The notes: a model not told the origin generated them from the letters alone. A stretch of DNA of 64,000 bases from Limnohabitans sp. 2KL-51 (GCF_003063645.1 NZ_NESJ01000002.1:186001-250000); one strand, 5' to 3'; positions 15,856 to 25,058 are shown, numbered from the stretch's first letter. A program made the numbers and translations.

Positions 15856-16828
15856 GGTCCAGGGTCCAGACCCCGTGGGGCGACTTGCCTACCGGCACTT
15901 GCCTGACCAGTTTGCGCGAGGCAATGTCGATCACGCTCAATTTGCGCGACCAACGTGAGGCCACCAAAATCAGCTGGCCATCTGCGGTGATGTCCATGCA
16001 GTCTGGACCTGAAGGACCGGGCAATTGCGCCACCACTTTCCAGTCGATGAAATCAATCTGACTGATGGAGTTGGCCACACGGTTACTCACAAACACATGG
16101 CGTTTGTCGCCCTGCGCGCGAAAGGCATGTGCCCCTTTGCCCGTGGGTATGTTCTTGAACAATTTGGGCTTGGGCCCTGAGATGTCGTAGACCTCTACCC
16201 CATCGCCACCGGTCAGTCCTACCAAAAGGTATTTGTCGTCGGGCGTGCCGTACACATCGGCGGGCACCGCACCGACGGGGGTGCGCGTGCTGAGGGTTTG
16301 GGTACTCAGGTCAATCGAGACGATCTCGTTGCTGTCCTGCATCGAGGCCCAAACGGTCTTGCTTCGGCTGTCGATCCACAGATGGCTGGGCGTTTTGCCG
16401 GTGGCAATGCGTTTGGACAAATGCGCGTTTTGGCCATCCCAACGGTAAATATCCACATGGTTCAAACGGTTGGCGGCTGTGACGAACCACTTCATGTCTG
16501 GCGAAAAACGCAGGTGGTAAGGGTCAAGAATGCCGGTCACCGTACGCTGCACTTGCGCGGTGCGCGGGTCGATGAAGGTGAGGGAATCGCTCATGGCATT
16601 GGCCACAATGAGCGATTTTTCATCCGGCGTCAAATACAAATGGTGGGGCTCTTTGCCCGTCGGGATGCGTTGTTTTTCGGTCCAGGTGACCGGATCGATC
16701 ACACTTACGTTGCCGTCGAGCGAATTGAGAACAAAAACGGGGGCGGGCTGCTTGGCCAGCACAGTGCCGGCAAGTGTTACAGCTAAAAAAAGTACCAAAA
16801 TTCTGGAAAATGCACAAAAACGGATCAC
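15839..16828 (-). CDS. exported YVTN/YncE-type beta-propeller protein
   Basis: The 329-residue protein has a signal peptide (ILVLFLAVTLAGTVLA) followed by repeated propeller blades of the YVTN type, with strands such as VFVLNSLDGNVSVIDP, LIVANAMSDSLTFIDP and VFVSNRVANSISQIDF. The domain spans nearly all of the mature protein. Such periplasmic propellers bind ligands or partners and are not usually enzymes. It is the first gene of the minus-strand run of five, so its promoter should lie in the 54-nt gap shared with the divergent hydrolase. Confidence 0.85.
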   Translation of the reverse strand: MIRFCAFSRILVLFLAVTLAGTVLAKQPAPVFVLNSLDGNVSVIDPVTWTEKQRIPTGKEPHHLYLTPDEKSLIVANAMSDSLTFIDPRTAQVQRTVTGILDPYHLRFSPDMKWFVTAANRLNHVDIYRWDGQNAHLSKRIATGKTPSHLWIDSRSKTVWASMQDSNEIVSIDLSTQTLSTRTPVGAVPADVYGTPDDKYLLVGLTGGDGVEVYDISGPKPKLFKNIPTGKGAHAFRAQGDKRHVFVSNRVANSISQIDFIDWKVVAQLPGPSGPDCMDITADGQLILVASRWSRKLSVIDIASRKLVRQVPVGKSPHGVWTLDHAPRN

Positions 16829-16882
16829 TTGGGGGCTTTCTAAATCGCACTCAAGTGTAACGGCCCACCCTCAGGATTTCAG

Positions 16883-17710
16883 ATGCAGACGCACTGCTTT
16901 CAAAAAATTAAGATTTGCGGCATTGGGCTAGAAACCCTGAGCATCGCCCCACCCGCCGGCGCCGATGGTCCGACCCTGGTTTTTTTACACGAAGGTCTGG
17001 GCAGCGTGCGCATGTGGCGCGACTGGCCGAGCCGGCTGTGCGCGCAACTGGGCTGCGCGGGTCTGGTGTATTCGCGCCAGGGTTACGGGCAGTCCGACCC
17101 CGTGCCCGATGTGCGTGGCCCCTCTGGCCAGACGGATGGACGTCGGCATGGGCGCTTGCTGCCCGACTACATGCACCGCGAAGCGTTTGAGGTTTTGCCT
17201 GCCTTGTTGCAGGCCTTGGGCATCGAACGGCCCGTATTGCTTGGACACTCGGACGGAGGCACCATTGCCTTGCTGCACGCCAGCCGTTGGGAGGTGCGTG
17301 GCTGCATCGTCATCGCCCCCCACATCATGGTGGAGCCCATCTCCCTGCAGGCCATCGACCAAGCCCGCCAAGCTTTTGAGCAAGGCGTATTGCGCGAGCG
17401 GCTGGCCGCTTACCACGCCGATGTAGACTGCGCTTTTTGGCAATGGAACGAGGTGTGGTTGAGTCCGGCTTTCGCCAGTTTTGACATCCGTGTCGACTTG
17501 CCCGGCATCCGCGCCCCTCTGCTGGCCATCCAGGGCGTGGACGACCCCTACGGCACCTTGGCACAAATCGAGGACATCGCCCAAGCTGTGCCGCACACCT
17601 GTTTGCTCACACTGCCCGCCTGCGGTCATTCACCCCACCGAGATCAATCCGAGACCGTGGTCAAGGCTGTGGCAGATTTCATGTCCAGCCTGGCGAGTCC
17701 CCGGACCTGA
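16883..17710 (+). CDS. alpha/beta hydrolase
   Basis: The 275-residue protein has a full catalytic triad: nucleophile Ser in GHSDGG (near residue 130), an acidic residue in GVDDPYG, and His in CGHSPHRD. The oxyanion region is FLHEGLGS. This is a cytoplasmic hydrolase of the esterase/lactonase type with no signal peptide. The substrate is unknown. It is divergent from the propeller gene. A dispersed repeat follows its stop, towards the convergent rsuA. Confidence 0.87.
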   Translation: MQTHCFQKIKICGIGLETLSIAPPAGADGPTLVFLHEGLGSVRMWRDWPSRLCAQLGCAGLVYSRQGYGQSDPVPDVRGPSGQTDGRRHGRLLPDYMHREAFEVLPALLQALGIERPVLLGHSDGGTIALLHASRWEVRGCIVIAPHIMVEPISLQAIDQARQAFEQGVLRERLAAYHADVDCAFWQWNEVWLSPAFASFDIRVDLPGIRAPLLAIQGVDDPYGTLAQIEDIAQAVPHTCLLTLPACGHSPHRDQSETVVKAVADFMSSLASPRT

Positions 17711-17815
17711 AGGCACCGAACAGCGAATACCGACGCATTTATCGGGTTCGATGTCTTCGCGTAGTTCGGGCCTTTACGGTCCGACAGCCAACTTTTCGCG
17801 AAGCGACATTTCAGG
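17706..17815. repeat. dispersed intergenic repeat, copy 2
   Basis: This convergent gap carries CCTTTACGGTCCGACA and then CTTTTCGCGAAGCGACA (17792-17808), matching the copy at 2899-2937 across about 45 bases with few differences. Upstream, GGACCTGAAGGCACCGAAC is approximately the reverse complement of GTTCGGGCCTTTACGGTCC, so inverted arms are present here too. A further small dyad surrounds CCGACGCATTTATCGG. Confidence 0.6.
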
Positions 17816-18554
17816 GCTTAAGCGCCACCAAATCCGATGGCGTCAAAAAGCGCCATTGACCGGGGGCCAAGTCGGCCAGCACCAAACCGCCGATTTGCGA
17901 GCGGTGCAAACCCTCCACCCGGTTGCCCACGGCCGCCACCATGCGCTTGACCTGGTGGTATTTGCCCTCGGTCAGGGTGAGTTTCAGGTGCAGCTCGCTC
18001 ACCGCCTCGCAGGCGGCGGCCTTGACCGGCTGGGGGTCGTCGTCCAGCACCACGCCGGCCAGCAGCTTCGCCACTATGTCTGGCGTGATCGGGTGCTTGG
18101 TGGTCACTTCGTAGACCTTGGGCACATGGTGCTTGGGTGAGCTCATCTTGTGGATGAACTGGCCGTCATCGGTCAGCAGAAGCAAACCGGTGGTGTCCTG
18201 GTCGAGTCGACCCACCGCCTGCACACCTTGCACCGCCGCTTTTTGCGGGCGCTGGCGCAAAGGCGCGGGCAGCAAGGTGTAGATGCTGGGCCAGGTGGAG
18301 GGTTTTTGCGAGCACTCGGTGCCCGCGGGCTTGTGCAGCAGCACGTAAGCTTTGTCCAGGTAGGGCCAATCGGTGCCTTGCACCGTGAAGTGCAGGCCCT
18401 CTAGGTCGAAAAATTCACCCGCGTCGGTGACGGTTTGGCCCTGAACTTGCACATGGCCTTGCTGGACCAGGCCTGCGCACACGCGGCGGGTGCCAAAGCC
18501 CTGGCTGAACAAGATGTCTTCCAGGCGCATGGGTTTGAGAGGTTTGGCTTTCAT
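17811..18554 (-). CDS. rsuA: 16S rRNA pseudouridine(516) synthase RsuA
   Basis: The 247-residue protein has an N-terminal S4 RNA-binding domain (about 10-65, starting MRLEDILFSQGFGTRRV) and the catalytic domain with [17 protein letters not shown], where Asp is the nucleophile. EGKYHQVKRMVAAVGN is the RsuA-type block near the end. It should modify U516 of 16S rRNA. The frame stays open upstream, but the ATG at 18554 gives the family start; earlier starts would overlap the divergent 97-residue gene. Confidence 0.9.
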   Translation of the reverse strand: MKAKPLKPMRLEDILFSQGFGTRRVCAGLVQQGHVQVQGQTVTDAGEFFDLEGLHFTVQGTDWPYLDKAYVLLHKPAGTECSQKPSTWPSIYTLLPAPLRQRPQKAAVQGVQAVGRLDQDTTGLLLLTDDGQFIHKMSSPKHHVPKVYEVTTKHPITPDIVAKLLAGVVLDDDPQPVKAAACEAVSELHLKLTLTEGKYHQVKRMVAAVGNRVEGLHRSQIGGLVLADLAPGQWRFLTPSDLVALKP

Positions 18555-18608
18555 GGGGCATGATTGTCGCCTCGAAAACGACCCCATCGCTTGCAGGAGA
18601 CCCAGCCC

Positions 18609-18902
18609 ATGAGTGCTGCCCTTGAAACGCTCGACCGCATGAACACCGCCCTGGCCCAAAGCCAAAACGGCCAGCTGCCACAAAGCGAGATGATCCGCCT
18701 GTGGCGCACACAAGCGGCCTCGTTGGCGCTGCCCGCACGTTTTGACGAGGTGTTGCAACCCTTGCTCGACCGCATCGAGGCCAGCGTCTTGTTCAGCGAA
18801 GAAAGCTGCTCGTTCAGCCAAAAGGATTTGCTCGCCAACCTGCAGATATGGGCCGACAAAGCGCGCCTGCGGCTGTCCAGCCCAAGCGCCGCGCAGACCT
18901 AA
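18609..18902 (+). CDS. conserved hypothetical protein (97 aa)
   Basis: The 97-residue soluble protein begins MSAALETLDRMNTALAQSQ and is mostly alpha-helical, with no motif that I recognise. An AGGAGA site sits about 10 nt before the ATG, which supports this start over an in-frame ATG 45 nt upstream. Its stop overlaps the convergent stop of dusC. It is divergent from rsuA, which offers no functional clue. Confidence 0.7.
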   Translation: MSAALETLDRMNTALAQSQNGQLPQSEMIRLWRTQAASLALPARFDEVLQPLLDRIEASVLFSEESCSFSQKDLLANLQIWADKARLRLSSPSAAQT

Positions 18903-19888
18903 AGCGCGGGAGCGAAGTCCTGAGATGGGGCAGTGTGCAGCGCCAGCCAACGCTCGATGTGCGCTGCGTCGTGCACCAGACGCAGCTCGTCAAAGGCCTG
19001 CTGCGCTTCGGGGTAGACCCGGCGCATGTAGTTGAGCCACTGCTTGAGCCGCCCCGCCCGGTGCCGCGTGGCCACACGCGCGCTCACGCCCAGCCAGAAC
19101 ACCTGCATCAACACCAACAAGGTGGACCACGGCACACCCTGCCCCGGCGCGCGCCCTTGCCCTGTGGCCAACTGGTGCGCAATGGCCAGCGCAAGCCCCG
19201 GGTCGGTGACCATGCCGCGCCCGATCATCAGGCGGTCGCAGCCCGTCACCTCGCGGCAACGCAGCGCGTCGGCCACTGTCCAGATTTCACCGTTGGCCAC
19301 GATGGGCAAGCGCACATGCTGGCGCAAGTCGGCAATGCGGTCCCAATAAGCGGGCGGGCGGTAGCCGTGCGCCTTGGTGCGCGCGTGCACCACCAGCTCG
19401 CTGGCCCCGGCCGCCTCGATGGCCAAGGCGCAGTCCTCGGCGCGGCTGTCGTCGTTGTAACCCAGGCGCATCTTGGCCGAGACCGGGATGTGCGCAGGCA
19501 CCGCACGGCGCACCGCCGCCACGATCTGCCCCACCAGCTCGGGCTCTTCCAGCAGCACGGCGCCGCCCCGATGCTGGTTCACGGTTTTGGCAGGGCAACC
19601 GAAGTTCAGGTCAATGCCATGCGGCTGCAACTCGGCCAGAGTCGCCGCGTTGTCGGCCAGGCACACCGGGTCTGAGCCCAGCAGCTGCACCTTGACCGGC
19701 ACGCCCGCCATCGTGCGGCTGCGGTTGAGCAACTCGGGGGCCACCCGAATGAAAGCGCGTCGTGGCAAGACCGTGTTGGTCACGCGGATGAATTCGGACA
19801 CGCACTCGTGCACCCCACCCACGCGCGTGAGCACATCGCGCAGGGTGTGGTCGAGCAGCCCCTCCATGGGGGCCAGCATGATGTGCAT
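18899..19888 (-). CDS. dusC: tRNA-dihydrouridine(16) synthase DusC
   Basis: The 329-residue flavoenzyme begins MHIMLAPMEGLLDHTLRDVL, as Dus proteins do at the FMN-binding barrel. The proton-donor Cys is in LNFGCPAKTVN, followed by RGGAVLLEEPEL, which is DusC-like. VHARTK and ANGEIW mark the phosphate-binding region. It reduces U16 in tRNAs with NADPH and FMN. It lies 26 nt downstream of the GNAT gene in the same direction, so they may be co-transcribed. Confidence 0.9.
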   Translation of the reverse strand: MHIMLAPMEGLLDHTLRDVLTRVGGVHECVSEFIRVTNTVLPRRAFIRVAPELLNRSRTMAGVPVKVQLLGSDPVCLADNAATLAELQPHGIDLNFGCPAKTVNQHRGGAVLLEEPELVGQIVAAVRRAVPAHIPVSAKMRLGYNDDSRAEDCALAIEAAGASELVVHARTKAHGYRPPAYWDRIADLRQHVRLPIVANGEIWTVADALRCREVTGCDRLMIGRGMVTDPGLALAIAHQLATGQGRAPGQGVPWSTLLVLMQVFWLGVSARVATRHRAGRLKQWLNYMRRVYPEAQQAFDELRLVHDAAHIERWLALHTAPSQDFAPAL

Positions 19889-19914
19889 GGGAAGACTGAA
19901 AGTCGGCTGTATGT

Positions 19915-20433
19915 TCAGCCGAGCTTGCGCTTAAGACGCACTTCTTCCACCTTCACACCGCCCAAGGGCACGGTGCGGGCGGTGTTCATCTCGCGCTTGA
20001 AGCCGGCCAGATCGTGAAAGCGCAAGGTGCGCTCGTGCAACAGCGGCAACCAGACGGTCACTTCGGTGCAGTCCTCGTCTTCCAGGCCTTCACGGGCGGC
20101 GTCCCACAAGGCCAGGCCAACGCCTTGGCCTATGCGGTCCGGCGCAGCATAGATGGCCCAGATTTCACCGGTGGTGTTTTTGCTCTTGGGGTCGCGCGAG
20201 CGGTCAAAGCCCACAAAGCCCACGATCTCACGGTCGGCCACCGCCACCATGACTTGCGGCTCGCCGTATTCAATGGCCTCTCTCCAGAATGACACGCGTT
20301 TGGGCATGGGCGTGGCGTCCCAATGGGTATCGGGCACTTGGCCAGCGTAGGCGGCGCGGCAGGCGTTCACATGCAAAGCAGCCACAGCAGGGGCATCTTG
20401 GAGGGTGGCGAATCGGACTTGGATATCGGACAT
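19915..20433 (-). CDS. GNAT-family N-acetyltransferase
   Basis: The 172-residue protein has the GNAT fold, with the acetyl-CoA pyrophosphate loop around APDRIGQGVGLALWDAA (about residues 103-119; a Q/R-x-x-G-x-G/A pattern) and a preceding beta strand ending GEIWAIYA. The N-terminal RFATLQDAPAVAALH is typical. The acceptor substrate is unknown. I chose the ATG at 20433 because the conserved domain starts there; the frame extends 90 nt upstream without recognisable sequence. Confidence 0.82.
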   Translation of the reverse strand: MSDIQVRFATLQDAPAVAALHVNACRAAYAGQVPDTHWDATPMPKRVSFWREAIEYGEPQVMVAVADREIVGFVGFDRSRDPKSKNTTGEIWAIYAAPDRIGQGVGLALWDAAREGLEDEDCTEVTVWLPLLHERTLRFHDLAGFKREMNTARTVPLGGVKVEEVRLKRKLG

Positions 20434-20526
20434 GGCTTGAACAGATGAGGGGAAAACAACACACTGGAGCCACAGGGCTTTCAGCGCAAAACCCGACATT
20501 GTCGCCGCATCGGTTATCTTCAATTG

Positions 20527-21396
20527 ATGAGGACGTTTTCAAGCAGTCAGACTTTCACCGCGCCAAGGTCACCCGCCCACCTGGATCACCCGCCCCCCAC
20601 CCGTGTGCGCCAGCCCAGCGATTGGTGGATCAAAGGCCTGTTCAGAAGCCTGTTTTGGGCCGCAGCCGCCTTGTGTGCAGGCCCCTTGAGCGCCCAAGCC
20701 CAGGCCCCCAAGCGTTTTGCCGACGACATGGCCGAGCGCACCCGCGCCTGCACCGCCTGCCATGGCGATCAAGGCCGCGCCGGGCCCGATGGTTATTACC
20801 CCCGTCTGGCGGGCAAACCGGCGGGTTACCTGCACAACCAGCTGCGCAATTTCGCCCAAGGCCGCCGCCACTATGACCTGATGGCCCGCCTGGTCGACCC
20901 TTTGACCGACGCCTATTTAGGCGAGATGGCTCAGTACTTTGCCAACTTGCAGTTGCCCTACCCCACACCCACCGCGAACAACGCCATCACGCCCGAGCGC
21001 CTGGCCAAAGGCCAGCAACTGGTGACACAAGGCGACGCCGCACGCGGCCTGCCCGCCTGCACCCAGTGCCACGGCGTGCGCCTGACGGGCGTGCAGCCCA
21101 ACGTGCCGGGGCTGCTGGGCTTGCCGCTGGACTACCTGAACGCGCAACTGGGCGCTTGGCAAACCGCCCAGCGCCGCGCCCACGCCCCCGACTGCATGGC
21201 CGAAATTGTCCAACGCATGCCCGCGCAAGACCTGATCGCCGTGTCCAGTTGGTTGGCGCGCCAGCCGCTGCCGGCCGACACCCGGCCTGCCGAACGCGCC
21301 CCTGCAGGGCCTGCACTGTCTGAAGCCTTGCGCTGCGGCAGCGCACCCGAGTTGTCGGCCACCGCCGCCAAGCCAATGAACGGGGGCAAACCATGA
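20527..21396 (+). CDS. di-heme cytochrome c (c4-like)
   Basis: The 289-residue protein contains two CxxCH heme sites, CTACH (about residue 77) and CTQCH (about 178), each followed by a cytochrome c domain. The N-terminus up to about residue 60 contains a membrane-targeting segment ending in LCAGPLSAQAQ, consistent with export. The first 35 residues are unusually polar, so a GTG at about residue 28 is an alternative start. The stop overlaps the next cytochrome gene by 4 nt. The pair probably passes electrons between a periplasmic dehydrogenase and the respiratory chain. Confidence 0.87.
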   Translation: MRTFSSSQTFTAPRSPAHLDHPPPTRVRQPSDWWIKGLFRSLFWAAAALCAGPLSAQAQAPKRFADDMAERTRACTACHGDQGRAGPDGYYPRLAGKPAGYLHNQLRNFAQGRRHYDLMARLVDPLTDAYLGEMAQYFANLQLPYPTPTANNAITPERLAKGQQLVTQGDAARGLPACTQCHGVRLTGVQPNVPGLLGLPLDYLNAQLGAWQTAQRRAHAPDCMAEIVQRMPAQDLIAVSSWLARQPLPADTRPAERAPAGPALSEALRCGSAPELSATAAKPMNGGKP

Positions 21397-22751
21397 AGCG
21401 CCCATGGCAAGGCATGCACCCGGTCAAACGCCTGGGCTGGGTCACACTGATCAGCTTGGCTGTGCTGGCCATCGGGGTGGTGTGGGACAACTGGGGCGAC
21501 CTGTTGCTGCACACCCCAACCACGGCCACCCAAATCACGACCACCGAAACAGCGCAGACCCAACAGGCCAGCGCAGACCAGATCGAACAAGGCCGCTACC
21601 TGGCCCTGGCAGGTAACTGCATGGCCTGCCACACCACCCGGGGCGGCACACCTCTTGCGGGCGGGCGGCGCATCGACACGCCCTTTGGCGGCGTGTACAG
21701 CAGCAACCTCACGCCCGACCCGGCCACAGGCTTGGGGCAATGGACTGCGCAAGACTTCTGGCAAGCCCTGCACCGTGGCCGCTCCAAAGACGCTCGCTTG
21801 CTGGCCCCGGCGTTCCCCTACAACCACACCAGCGTCATCACGCGCCAGGACAGCGATGCGATATTTTCGTGGCTGAACACCCTACCCCCGGTGGTTCAGG
21901 CCCAGCCAGCCCACACCCTGGTCTGGCCCGTGGGCACGCAGCCCGCACTGGCCGTGTGGCGCAGCCTGTTTTTTGAACCCAGCCCGTTTCAAGCCGACAA
22001 GTCGCAAAGCGCTGAATGGAACCGGGGCGCTTACCTGGTGCAAGGCCTGGGCCACTGCGCCGCATGCCACAGCCCACGCAACGCGCTGGGCGCCAGCGGC
22101 GCGGTCAACGACTTGTCGGGCGGCCTCATGCCGGTGGTCAACTGGTACGCCCCCGACCTGACGCGCGAGGCCGAATCGGGGCTGGCCAGCACGCCTGTGA
22201 CTGAGATCGTGCGCCTGCTGCGCACCGGCGGCTCGGCCACAGCGCAAACCAGCGGCCCCATGGGCGAAGTGGTGCAACACAGCCTGCAGCACCTGAAACC
22301 AGCTGACCTGCAGGCCATGGCGCTGTACCTGCAGTCACGCGCCCAAAGCACACCCCAGCCCGCACCAACGACGACCAAACCCAGCCGCATCAGCTTGCAG
22401 GTGGCCACACAGGGCGCCAAAGTCTACGAACGTCAATGCCTGCAATGCCACGGCGAACATGGCGAAGGCATCCCAACCGCATCGGGCGAGGTGGCCTACC
22501 CCGCCCTGGCGGGCAACCGCGCTGTACTGCTGAACGACCCCACCAACCTGGTGCAACTGGTGCTGTACGGCGGCTACGGCCCTGCCACCCTAGGCCACCC
22601 ACGCCCCTTTGGCATGCCGCCTGCGGTGCTGGACCTGCAAGACCGCGACATCGCGGCTGTTCTCACGCATCTGCGCACCCGCTGGGGTAACCAAGCCAGT
22701 GAAGTCACGCCCCTGCAGGTCAACCGGATCCGGGCAGCGCAAGGGCAATGA
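21393..22751 (+). CDS. tri-heme cytochrome c, dehydrogenase-subunit type
   Basis: The 452-residue protein has an N-terminal membrane helix (LGWVTLISLAVLAIGVVW) and three CxxCH sites: CMACH (about residue 76), CAACH (about 224) and CLQCH (about 350). The domain order and blocks such as GGRRIDTPFGGVYSSNLTPD match the cytochrome subunit of membrane alcohol, gluconate and sorbitol dehydrogenases. No dehydrogenase subunit is encoded nearby, so the electron donor is unknown. It ends 8 nt before the convergent glycosyltransferase gene. Confidence 0.88.
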   Translation: MKRPWQGMHPVKRLGWVTLISLAVLAIGVVWDNWGDLLLHTPTTATQITTTETAQTQQASADQIEQGRYLALAGNCMACHTTRGGTPLAGGRRIDTPFGGVYSSNLTPDPATGLGQWTAQDFWQALHRGRSKDARLLAPAFPYNHTSVITRQDSDAIFSWLNTLPPVVQAQPAHTLVWPVGTQPALAVWRSLFFEPSPFQADKSQSAEWNRGAYLVQGLGHCAACHSPRNALGASGAVNDLSGGLMPVVNWYAPDLTREAESGLASTPVTEIVRLLRTGGSATAQTSGPMGEVVQHSLQHLKPADLQAMALYLQSRAQSTPQPAPTTTKPSRISLQVATQGAKVYERQCLQCHGEHGEGIPTASGEVAYPALAGNRAVLLNDPTNLVQLVLYGGYGPATLGHPRPFGMPPAVLDLQDRDIAAVLTHLRTRWGNQASEVTPLQVNRIRAAQGQ

Positions 22752-22759
22752 GCCCCTGA

Positions 22760-24025
22760 TCAGCGCAACACCTCCACGCGCCAAACGCCCTCGCTGATCA
22801 ATTTGGCATAAGGCCCGGGAATGTCGGCGCGCCATTGGCCCTGGCGCACCGTGCTGGTGTATTGACAAATGGTCTGCTGCTGCGCATCCACGATTTTCCA
22901 GCCCACCTGCTGACCCTCGGGCAAGGCCGATTCGGCGCCAATGCTGCTGCTCGACAGGTTGCAGCCCACATGAAATTCCTGCCCCATGTCCTGCGCTTCG
23001 TGCGGCGGAAAATCCTGCCCCTGCATGAATCCAAACACCGGGTCGTGCGAAAGCAGGCTCTGGCGCACCGTGGGCCAAATGTGCATGCGCAGAAAATGCT
23101 GGTCCACCACCCGCTGGCCCAAATACTGGCCTTGCGCCACAAAATCCACCATCTGCTGACGCATGTTTTTGAACACCCCGCCGCAGCCCCCCCACATGCC
23201 CGCCAACAGCAGTTCGGTGTGCGAAAAATAATCGCGCATCAAATGGAAAAACCGGTCACTTTGGAGCCAGGCCTCGATGGCCGCCACCTCGCGCCTTGAA
23301 ATCAGCGAATCGGCATCCCGGATCAAGAACCGGTCCACGCTGTCGTCTTCCAGCACCAAAAAGCGCCACATCAAACCGCTCAACGCCTGCCGATCGGCAG
23401 CCGACACCTCCAGCACCTGCGCGCCCAGAGACCGCAATGAGTCTCTTACCGCAAGCGGCACCGTGTCGTCCACATAAAAGCGGCACGTCCATTGGGGCAA
23501 CAATTGCTGCGCCACCATAACGTTCAGCTTGGCGGTTTCACAGTAACGCGGTTGGTCGCCAAACAGGCTGAAGGCGATCACCTGGCGGCGCGCATCGGTG
23601 TTGGGTGCAGGCAGGTTCGCGGGCAAAGGCTGGGCCGCGTGCGACTGGGTTTTTTGATCTTTGAGCGTCAGGCTGTGCAGCCCATGCTGACGCACCTCGG
23701 CCATGCGGCCCAGATGTCCGCAGGTCTCGGTCAGACCGTCCCACAGGTTCACGTCTTGCGGCCCCAACTCGCAGGCTTGCAGGTAAATGTCGCGCGCCTT
23801 TTCCCGGTCCCCCAAGCGCAAATGGCAAAGCGCCGCATCACCCAAAATTTGAGGATGACGAGGCACGATGCGGCGAGCTTGCTCGTTCACCGCCAGTGCG
23901 GCGGCAAAGTCGCCTTGCGCTGACAACTGCACAAAGCGCTGGCCCAACTCGGTCAAACGCTGGTTCAGGGCCTGCACCTGAGCGGCTGATTGGGGCTGCG
24001 CTTTGCGGTGATTCGTTTTTCTCAT
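22760..24025 (-). CDS. TPR protein fused to a glycosyltransferase-like domain
   Basis: The 421-residue protein has TPR helices at about residues 20-125 (FAAALAVNEQARRIVPRHPQ and later repeats). A second domain (about 150-390) starts RRQVIAFSLFGDQPRYCE and carries RFLIRDADSLISRRE, which resembles the DxD metal site of GT-A glycosyltransferases. Another block is MRDYFSHTELLLAGMWGG. No signal peptide or membrane helix is present. A role in surface-glycan transfer is plausible but not shown, and no other glycan genes are adjacent. Confidence 0.7.
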   Translation of the reverse strand: MRKTNHRKAQPQSAAQVQALNQRLTELGQRFVQLSAQGDFAAALAVNEQARRIVPRHPQILGDAALCHLRLGDREKARDIYLQACELGPQDVNLWDGLTETCGHLGRMAEVRQHGLHSLTLKDQKTQSHAAQPLPANLPAPNTDARRQVIAFSLFGDQPRYCETAKLNVMVAQQLLPQWTCRFYVDDTVPLAVRDSLRSLGAQVLEVSAADRQALSGLMWRFLVLEDDSVDRFLIRDADSLISRREVAAIEAWLQSDRFFHLMRDYFSHTELLLAGMWGGCGGVFKNMRQQMVDFVAQGQYLGQRVVDQHFLRMHIWPTVRQSLLSHDPVFGFMQGQDFPPHEAQDMGQEFHVGCNLSSSSIGAESALPEGQQVGWKIVDAQQQTICQYTSTVRQGQWRADIPGPYAKLISEGVWRVEVLR

Positions 24026-24188
24026 GCCTTAAGAACCCAAAAAATTCATCCAAAGAATTCTTGAGCATACCCAATCAAGCCCAATGCCCCCAACACCTGC
24101 CCTCTCCGGTCGCCCTGCTGTCATCTTCGCTACTGTTGGCCCGCCCTCGGCTTTGCGCATTCGGGGCGAAGCCCCTAACATCCCCGTC

Positions 24189-24944
24189 ATGAAACACCAC
24201 CAATACATCCTCACCGGCGCTTCGCGAGGCATGGGCTTAGGCCTCGCTGAACAACTGCTGCAAGCGGGCAACCGCCTGCTGTGCATCTCACGCAACGCCA
24301 ACCCCGACCTGGCCGCCACCGCCCAAAAAGCCGGGGTGCCACTCACCCAATGGACGCACGACTTGGCCGACGGCGTGGGCGCCAGCGAACGCCTCAAGGC
24401 TTGGCTGCAAACCCTCAACCCCGGCGAACTGGCCAGCATCAGCCTGATCAACAACGCCGGCACCATCCCGCCCATCTTGCCGCTGGGCCAATCGCACCCG
24501 GCCGATCTGGCCCAAGCACTGCGCGTGGGCCTGGAAGCGCCCATGGCCCTGTGCGCTGCATTTTTGGGTGCCACCGCGTCCTGGACATTGCCCCGCAAAG
24601 TGCTCAACATCTCTTCCGGCCTGGGCCGCTATCCCATGGCCTCGCAGGCCGGCTATTGCGCAGCCAAGGCGGGCATGGACCATTTCACGCGCTGCATGGC
24701 CCTGGACGAGGCCCTGCAAACCCACGGGGCCAAAGTCTGCTCGCTCGCACCCGGCGTCATCGACACCGACATGCAGGTGCAAATGCGCGGCGCAGCGGGC
24801 GAAGCGTTTCCGGACCAATCCAAGTTTTTACAACTCAAGGCGCAAGGCCAACTCAGTTCGCCCGCCCAAGCCGCCGCCCAGGTGCTTGGCTACCTGGCTC
24901 GGCCCGACTTTGGTGACAAGCCCGTAGCAGACGTGCGGGACTGA
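24189..24944 (+). CDS. short-chain dehydrogenase/reductase
   Basis: The 251-residue SDR begins MKHHQYILTGASRGMG, with the TGxxxGxG cofactor motif. The catalytic Tyr-x-x-x-Lys is visible as YCAAKAGMDHF (about residue 157), with the Ser in NISSGLG, and NNAG lies near residue 95. It is similar to sepiapterin-reductase-like SDRs, but the substrate is not known. The frame runs 105 nt further upstream; the chosen ATG gives the normal SDR N-terminus. Confidence 0.88.
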   Translation: MKHHQYILTGASRGMGLGLAEQLLQAGNRLLCISRNANPDLAATAQKAGVPLTQWTHDLADGVGASERLKAWLQTLNPGELASISLINNAGTIPPILPLGQSHPADLAQALRVGLEAPMALCAAFLGATASWTLPRKVLNISSGLGRYPMASQAGYCAAKAGMDHFTRCMALDEALQTHGAKVCSLAPGVIDTDMQVQMRGAAGEAFPDQSKFLQLKAQGQLSSPAQAAAQVLGYLARPDFGDKPVADVRD

Positions 24945-25058
24945 GCGTTGGGCGTTAGTCCGCCTTGGACTTGTCAGGTCGCTGTAGCCATTGAGCCTGA
25001 AACTGCCCGGATTCAATCCTTTTGTTTTTGTCGTTTTTTCAATTCTGGAGACATTCCC

